DNA from: Zasmidium citrigriseum
Taxonomy: Eukaryota > Ascomycota > Dothideomycetes > Mycosphaerellales > Mycosphaerellaceae
Assembly: GCA_002786025.1 (NCBI GenBank)
Contig: NHNW01000078.1
Coordinates: forward strand, 99,540-163,539
Reading direction: 5' to 3'
DNA length: 64,000 nucleotides
Position 1 is the first letter of the stretch, and each line of letters begins with the position of its first letter. Positions 59,817 through 64,000 of this stretch are shown one piece after another. Under the pieces are notes generated by a model, which saw nothing but the letters and a program-made list of their open reading frames with translations, did not search any database and had not been told where the DNA came from. The translations under genes were made by a program, and so were the position numbers.

Positions 59817-60189
59817 TGGCTTATGAGAACGACGGAGAGGGAGGAGCTATGGTCGGCTGACGCCAGACTGAGAGTAATATCAAGCAAGCTAATTGTTGGA
59901 TGTCAAGAGCGTCATGACCGTCTGCCATGGGCTGTGTGAACTGGGAGTTAAAGCTAGTAATGGTAGCTAAGATCGTGTGTCATGATAGCACTTCACGACC
60001 TTCGAATCGATTGGATCACTTCCTCCCTGAGTACCATGTGAAAGCCCGGAAAAACATTCAGGCTGAACCCCTGCGAAATGTCCCGCTGTGAGCCGAACTT
60101 CAATGTCACGCCGCTGGGGTCACCATCTCTCAGCGATATCGCAATTGTGAACCTTGACACCAGCTTGATACCACGAACGTGAATCGATA
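59817..60189. other. Intergenic region
   Basis: 373 bp, no coding signal. Confidence 0.4.
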
Positions 60190-61460
60190 ATGGCAGAACT
60201 CTCAACATGCCCACCTCTCACCAGGCAATCCGTACAGACCGCCCACAAAAGAATCGAACAGTACATCCACCGCACACCCGTCGTGACATGCGAGACCCTC
60301 AACACGATAGCCTCCACAGCCCAATGCGAACGAAAAGACGGCCAGCCAGACACAATCCCCTCAGATGGAAACGCAAAGCCCAAAGTGCGTCTCTTCTTCA
60401 AATGCGAGAACCAGCAAAGAATCGGAGCCTTCAAAGCAAGAGGAGCGTTCCACGCCCTTGGGCGGCTGATAGAAGAGGAAGGACTGGAGAATGTGAGGAA
60501 GAAGGGCGTAGTGACACATAGTAGCGGTAAGAGATCGTATATTCCCGTGCCGTGTAGAGTGTATGGGTCTGATATCAAGAGGTAGGTAACCACGCCCAAG
60601 CCCTCGCCTTGGCCGCCAAAACCCATGGCGTGCCGGCGTATATCGTGATGCCTTCAATCTCCACACCCTCGAAGATTGCTGGGACACAGAGCCATGGACC
60701 AACTGTGATCTTCTCGGGCTCTACGAGTGATGAGCGAGAGGCTGTCGTAGCAGATGTGATCAAGAAGACCGGAGCGACACTCGTACCTCCATACGACCAC
60801 CCAGACATCATCCTAGGCCAAGGCACCCAAGCCCTCGAACTCGAAACCCAAGCCGAAGACCTCATAGCCGCAGACCCATCACTAGGCATCCCCGGCAAAA
60901 AATCCCTCGACGCCATAATAGCACCCATAGGCGGCGGCGGCATGCTCAGCGGCATCTGCACCGCAATGCACGGCACCGGGATCAAAGTCTTCGGCGCAGA
61001 ACCCAACTTCGAAGGCGCCAACGATGCAGAGATCGGTCTCAAGCAAGGCAAGCGGGTTGAGAAAGTGAAGACTTTGACCATAGCTGATGGGCTGAGGACG
61101 CCTGTGGGACATATTCCATGGTCGATTATTAGTGATAAGGAGAAGCTTGAGGGGATCTATAGTGTGAGTGAGGAACAGATCAAGGCGGCGTTGAGGTTGG
61201 CGATGGAGAGGGCGAAGTTGTTTATTGAGCCTAGCTCGGCGGTGCCGTTGGCGGTTATTTTGTATAATGAGGAGTTTAGGAAGATGTTGGAGAGGGAGGC
61301 TGGGCCGGAGGGTTGGAATTTGGGGGTTATTTTGAGTGGTGGGAATACGACGATGGAGGCCATCTCCAAGTTGTACTCTGCACCGGCCAAGGTTGAGGAG
61401 AGAGCGGAGGCGAAGGTTGGCATGAATGGCGAGAGAATTGCTGAGAATGTAGCTGGATAG
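60190..61460 (+). CDS. Serine racemase/threonine dehydratase-like PLP enzyme
   Basis: Two exons (60190-60526, 60586-61460; 59-nt intron) give 403 residues. Fold-type II PLP enzyme: LFFKCENQQRIGAFKARGAF holds the Schiff-base Lys (K82). HSSGNHAQALALAAKTHGVP (substrate loop) is restored exactly at the splice. APIGGGGMLSGICTAMHG binds the PLP phosphate, and GVILSGGNTTME is the ring-nitrogen loop. The family racemises or deaminates serine or threonine (serine racemase, threonine ammonia-lyase, threo-hydroxyaspartate dehydratase). There is no C-terminal ACT regulatory domain, so it is not the biosynthetic Ilv1 type. A ~20-residue polar insert (about 45-66, ERKDGQPDTIPSDGNAKPK) lengthens it over the usual ~330-350. 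Probably cytosolic. Which reaction dominates cannot be told. Confidence 0.87.
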
Positions 61461-61791
61461 AGAACATAGACGACAGATATCGTGCATTGAAGCTGTAAGC
61501 AGCAGTATGATACATATAGATCTTAGCTTACAAGCTGGTGGACGATGCTGGACACATCGATGTCCGGACTCTATCGCTAGACCCTTTCGAAGCTGTTTGA
61601 GACCTCTTCGACCTCGCCGGTCTTGTATCTCGGGCTTTTCGTGCTCTTTGAGGAAACATTGATCTCTCGGTCGTGCGCATCGAACCGCCGTAGCCTCTCT
61701 AAACCCTCATTTATACAGCCATCTTGGACTGCTCCGTCATCTTCGGAGCATCCCATTCTCTTCGTATCTTCGATTCTGTACAGTATCATCT
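61461..61791. other. Convergent 3' intergenic region
   Basis: 331 bp between two converging stops. Presumed 3' UTRs. Confidence 0.4.
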
Positions 61792-62442
61792 TCAAGCATC
61801 CCTCCCCCAAAGCTTCTTCTTCTCCTGCCTCAAATCCCTCGCCTCTCTCTTCTTCCGTCCCCATTTCGACTTTATCCGCTCCAGCTCCTTCTCCCTCTCA
61901 TCCGCGATCTCCGGCGCCGAGCAACACAAACTGACAAAGAACTGCGAGCACTCAAACTTCTCCGCCAACCGCACCCGTGTCCATGTCCTTGGGTCCTCCT
62001 TTCGTAATCTTCGAATCTCCTCGATGTCCTCTTGTGACAGATGATATTTCTTCTCGTATTGCGGCCGCACAGGCTTTAATTGTGATGCGGATGGCGTTGA
62101 TGATGCCCTTTCTCTCGCTATTGAAGCGAGGATACCCTGAGGTTTCGATGGTTCGTCTGTGGGTGATGCAGCGGCGGTATATAACGCTCTTCGCGGATCC
62201 GATTTGGGCAGAAACTTCGCTGGCGTATGGTACACGTTCGGCGCGCTCGATGGGGGATTAAAGATGATGTGGTCTTGCGTTTCGGTTTGTGATGGAGCGA
62301 ATGAAGGGTCGGTCTTTACTCGCAGCGCTTTTCGTGTTCGTCTGGAGGATGCGGCATTGCGGCGGCAGGTTCGACATACGAAGGATGCGGCGTCTGATGA
62401 AAAGAGAGAGGGTCTCGGCTGCCGTGCAAAGAGCGTTGCCAT
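61792..62442 (-). CDS. MRPL20: Mitochondrial large-subunit ribosomal protein mL58 (MRPL20)
   Basis: Single exon, 216 residues. An Arg/Ser-rich mitochondrial presequence (MATLFARQPRPSLFSSDAAS) is followed by DHIIFNPPSSAPNVYHTPAK, FLPKSDPRRALY and the C-terminal helical domain YHLSQEDIEEIRRLRKEDPR, TWTRVRLAEKFECSQFFVSL. These are the conserved blocks of fungal MRP-L20. The last ~35 residues are strongly basic (RIKSKWGRKKREARDLRQEK), as expected for rRNA contact. It is a structural component of the mitochondrial 54S subunit. The start is the only Met before the presequence. Confidence 0.9.
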   Translation of the reverse strand: MATLFARQPRPSLFSSDAASFVCRTCRRNAASSRRTRKALRVKTDPSFAPSQTETQDHIIFNPPSSAPNVYHTPAKFLPKSDPRRALYTAAASPTDEPSKPQGILASIARERASSTPSASQLKPVRPQYEKKYHLSQEDIEEIRRLRKEDPRTWTRVRLAEKFECSQFFVSLCCSAPEIADEREKELERIKSKWGRKKREARDLRQEKKKLWGRDA

Positions 62443-62680
62443 TGTGGTGGTCGCGTGAGGGTTGATGGAGTTCCCATTGAAAGGAGATCGGAGCTTGAAA
62501 TTCGAGTTTGGATGGGGTCGGAAGTCGTTGTATCAAGTCACGACTTTTGGGCGTGGAGCTCGACTCTAACGTGAAGATTGATGGTGCAAAGGGTTGCCAT
62601 TCTTTCAACATACTCTGTCACTCGTGATGAATGAGCCGCTGTCATTTCCAGCCCCGAATCAATAGTCTCGGCCACACAGC

Positions 62681-63124
62681 CTAGCTGATCTTGCCACGCC
62701 AGCCCCTGAGGACCAGCCGCAAACACGCAATGCTCTCTTCGCACTCGCTCCATGGCCTTCCTCTGTGATTCTTCGCAATGCCAAGTGCGCCGGCTATCAA
62801 ACGTCCTTCTTCACCGTACAGCTTGTCCCTTGACGGCGGCTCAAGCTTCCCCTCATGAACCCACTGGCACCACTGCACAACGTTCGCCCACTTGTACTGA
62901 TCCCGAACGGAGTATATACGCATTATCGGGCAGTGGGCAGATCCATACACTCTTTTCTTCGGCGCAGGCCTGAGCTTGCTGCAAAACTCCGTCCATTCGT
63001 GCAGGAGAGTGGCGTCCAGCTCCCAGATGTAGATCAGAAAGCGGTTGATCTTGAACCACACTGCGGCGGCTTCGCCTCGGATCTGACGGTGTTGTGCAGC
63101 AGGATAATAGCCTTTATATAATGA
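62681..63124 (-). pseudogene. 5'-truncated gene fragment at the edge of the AT-rich block
   Basis: Open frame of ~147 codons without an ATG start at a sensible place. Natural sequence runs from about 63105 leftwards (GEAAAVWFKINRFLIYIWEL, DATLLHEWTEFCSKLRPAPK, YKWANVVQWCQWVHEGKLEP) to the stop at 62681. Upstream it enters TA-rich sequence and meets a TAA (63127-63125). The 5' part seems lost to, or mutated by, the adjoining RIP-affected repeat. The family is not recognised. Trp-rich, no signal peptide visible. It could also be the last exon of a gene whose earlier exons lie beyond the block. Confidence 0.4.
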
Positions 63125-64000
63125 TTAAATAATTAATTAAAGAAGAGACTATCTACATAGACTGTAAAAACTCTAATGTGTCCTTCTTAGTACTCTTACG
63201 TAATCTTAGTATAATACTCCCCCTTAGTATATAAGTATATTAAATAATATAGATACCTTACTACCTTAAGTACTTTATATACTTCTTAAGAGAGCTTAAG
63301 TAACTATAACAATAACTAGGTAGTTACGAATATATATAATTAGTCTATATAATACTAGTAAACTTTCGCTACTACTTAGTAGGGTATAAAGACTCCTCTT
63401 TCTTACTATTTAAACCTTCTTCTCTATACTAACCTCTATATACTAATTTCCTCTTTTTAATACTCTATACTACTTCTAACTTATTTAATAATATCTATAT
63501 ATACTTCTTAAGCTTTAAAAGTATTAATAAGGTATATATAATATACTAAGCTATTAATTAAGCTAGTACTAACCTCTATAGAATAGCTATAGCTATCGTA
63601 CCTTAATAGATAACTATTAATACTCCTACTAGTTCCTTAACTAATACTAGAGATAATAGTAGTAGCGGTAGTAGTAAGCCTCCTTATTATAATTAAGAGT
63701 AAGGTTCTAGATAAGGCGGTATATCTAAGCGTAAGAAGTTACTTAACGCTATCCGTAAGGCGCTTATAAAGCGTCTTATAAAGAATTGCTTTATTAAGAC
63801 CTTAAAATTAAGCTAGAACTTTACTAAGGAGGTACTTTAGGTATATAAGGAGATACCTAAGGAGTTTAAGAGTAAGAGATACCTAAAGAATAGCCTAAAT
63901 CGCTAGTAGATAGGCTTATTAAGCTTAGATAATATAGTACGTACTCCTTTAATAGTTACTAGTAGTAAGATTAACTTTAGAAGTAGCGTATACTATATTC
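63105..64000. mobile_element. AT-rich RIP-mutated repeat, probably a transposon relic
   Basis: Composition changes abruptly near 63105. In 63181-64000 (820 nt) I count one CA and one TG dinucleotide, while TA is abundant; in 63241-63300 there are 14 TA against 6 AT. CpG is still present (GCG, CGT, CGC words), so the loss is specific to CpA/TpG. That is the signature of repeat-induced point mutation (CpA to TpA), which acts on duplicated DNA. The block runs off the right edge, and its class (LTR or DNA element) is not determined. A degenerate coding frame is visible at 63715-64000. Confidence 0.75.

Noticed and set aside
1..64000. CRISPR arrays, insertion sequences, riboswitches, tRNA and rRNA genes
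   Set aside because: None were recognised. Prokaryotic feature types do not apply to this fungal DNA, and no tRNA A/B-box pairs or rRNA segments were seen by eye; a tRNA scan could still find one.

Overview
This window reads as chromosomal DNA of a filamentous ascomycete (Pezizomycotina). The grounds are: a recognisable wetA conidiation gene; genes of roughly 0.5-4 kb lying 0.1-1.7 kb apart on both strands; mostly single-exon genes or genes split by 45-75 nt GT-AG introns with CTRAY-like branch sites; standard fungal housekeeping genes; and a right-hand end with a strong RIP (repeat-induced point mutation) signature. The gene content suits a Dothideomycete, but that class assignment is inference.

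Layout. 1-4.4 kb: a small Cys/His plus Ser-rich protein, a LaeA-like SAM methyltransferase, and a convergent MCT-type MFS transporter with two apparent frameshifts. 4.8-11.9 kb: ERV25 (p24 cargo receptor), a Val/Lys/Glu repeat protein, a BTB-like protein, the succinate dehydrogenase assembly factor SDH5/SDHAF2, and an unknown protein. 12.5-25.4 kb: a four-exon P450, wetA, a DUF7053 protein, a Na+/H+ antiporter tail-to-tail with a PLD-like protein (6 bp apart), a calcofluor-white-hypersensitivity-type small protein, and a DysF (Mug65/Spo73-like) protein. 26.5-34.8 kb: a promoter with seven perfect ACAATAG motifs and a 71-bp tandem duplication ahead of a Cys-motif fungal protein; mitoribosomal RSM24 and ALG13 sharing a 170-bp promoter; an F-box gene with two in-frame stops; and a DHA1-type MFS transporter. 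34.7-39.3 kb is gene-poor except for a GlxK-type glycerate kinase. 39.3-51.6 kb: a mitochondrial PPR-like protein, the replication-checkpoint mediator MRC1, an unknown protein, a secreted or vacuolar M28 aminopeptidase, and an unknown coiled-coil protein. 51.9-58.5 kb: three consecutive minus-strand oxidative genes (FAD monooxygenase, P450, and a Rid-domain/flavin amine oxidase fusion). 59.2-63.1 kb: a small membrane protein, a serine racemase/threonine dehydratase-like PLP enzyme, mitoribosomal MRPL20, and a gene fragment cut off at an AT-rich block. 63.1-64.0 kb: AT-rich, RIP-mutated repeat running off the window.

How the genes work together. Three genes serve mitochondrial translation or respiration (RSM24, MRPL20, SDH5), and the PPR-like protein probably does too. 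ERV25 and ALG13 act in the early secretory pathway. MRC1 acts in S-phase checkpoint signalling and WetA in conidial maturation. The only local group that looks like a pathway module is the FAD monooxygenase/P450/amine-oxidase run at 51.9-58.5 kb. All intron positions and frame joins were worked out by eye from splice consensus and protein continuity, and no database search was run.
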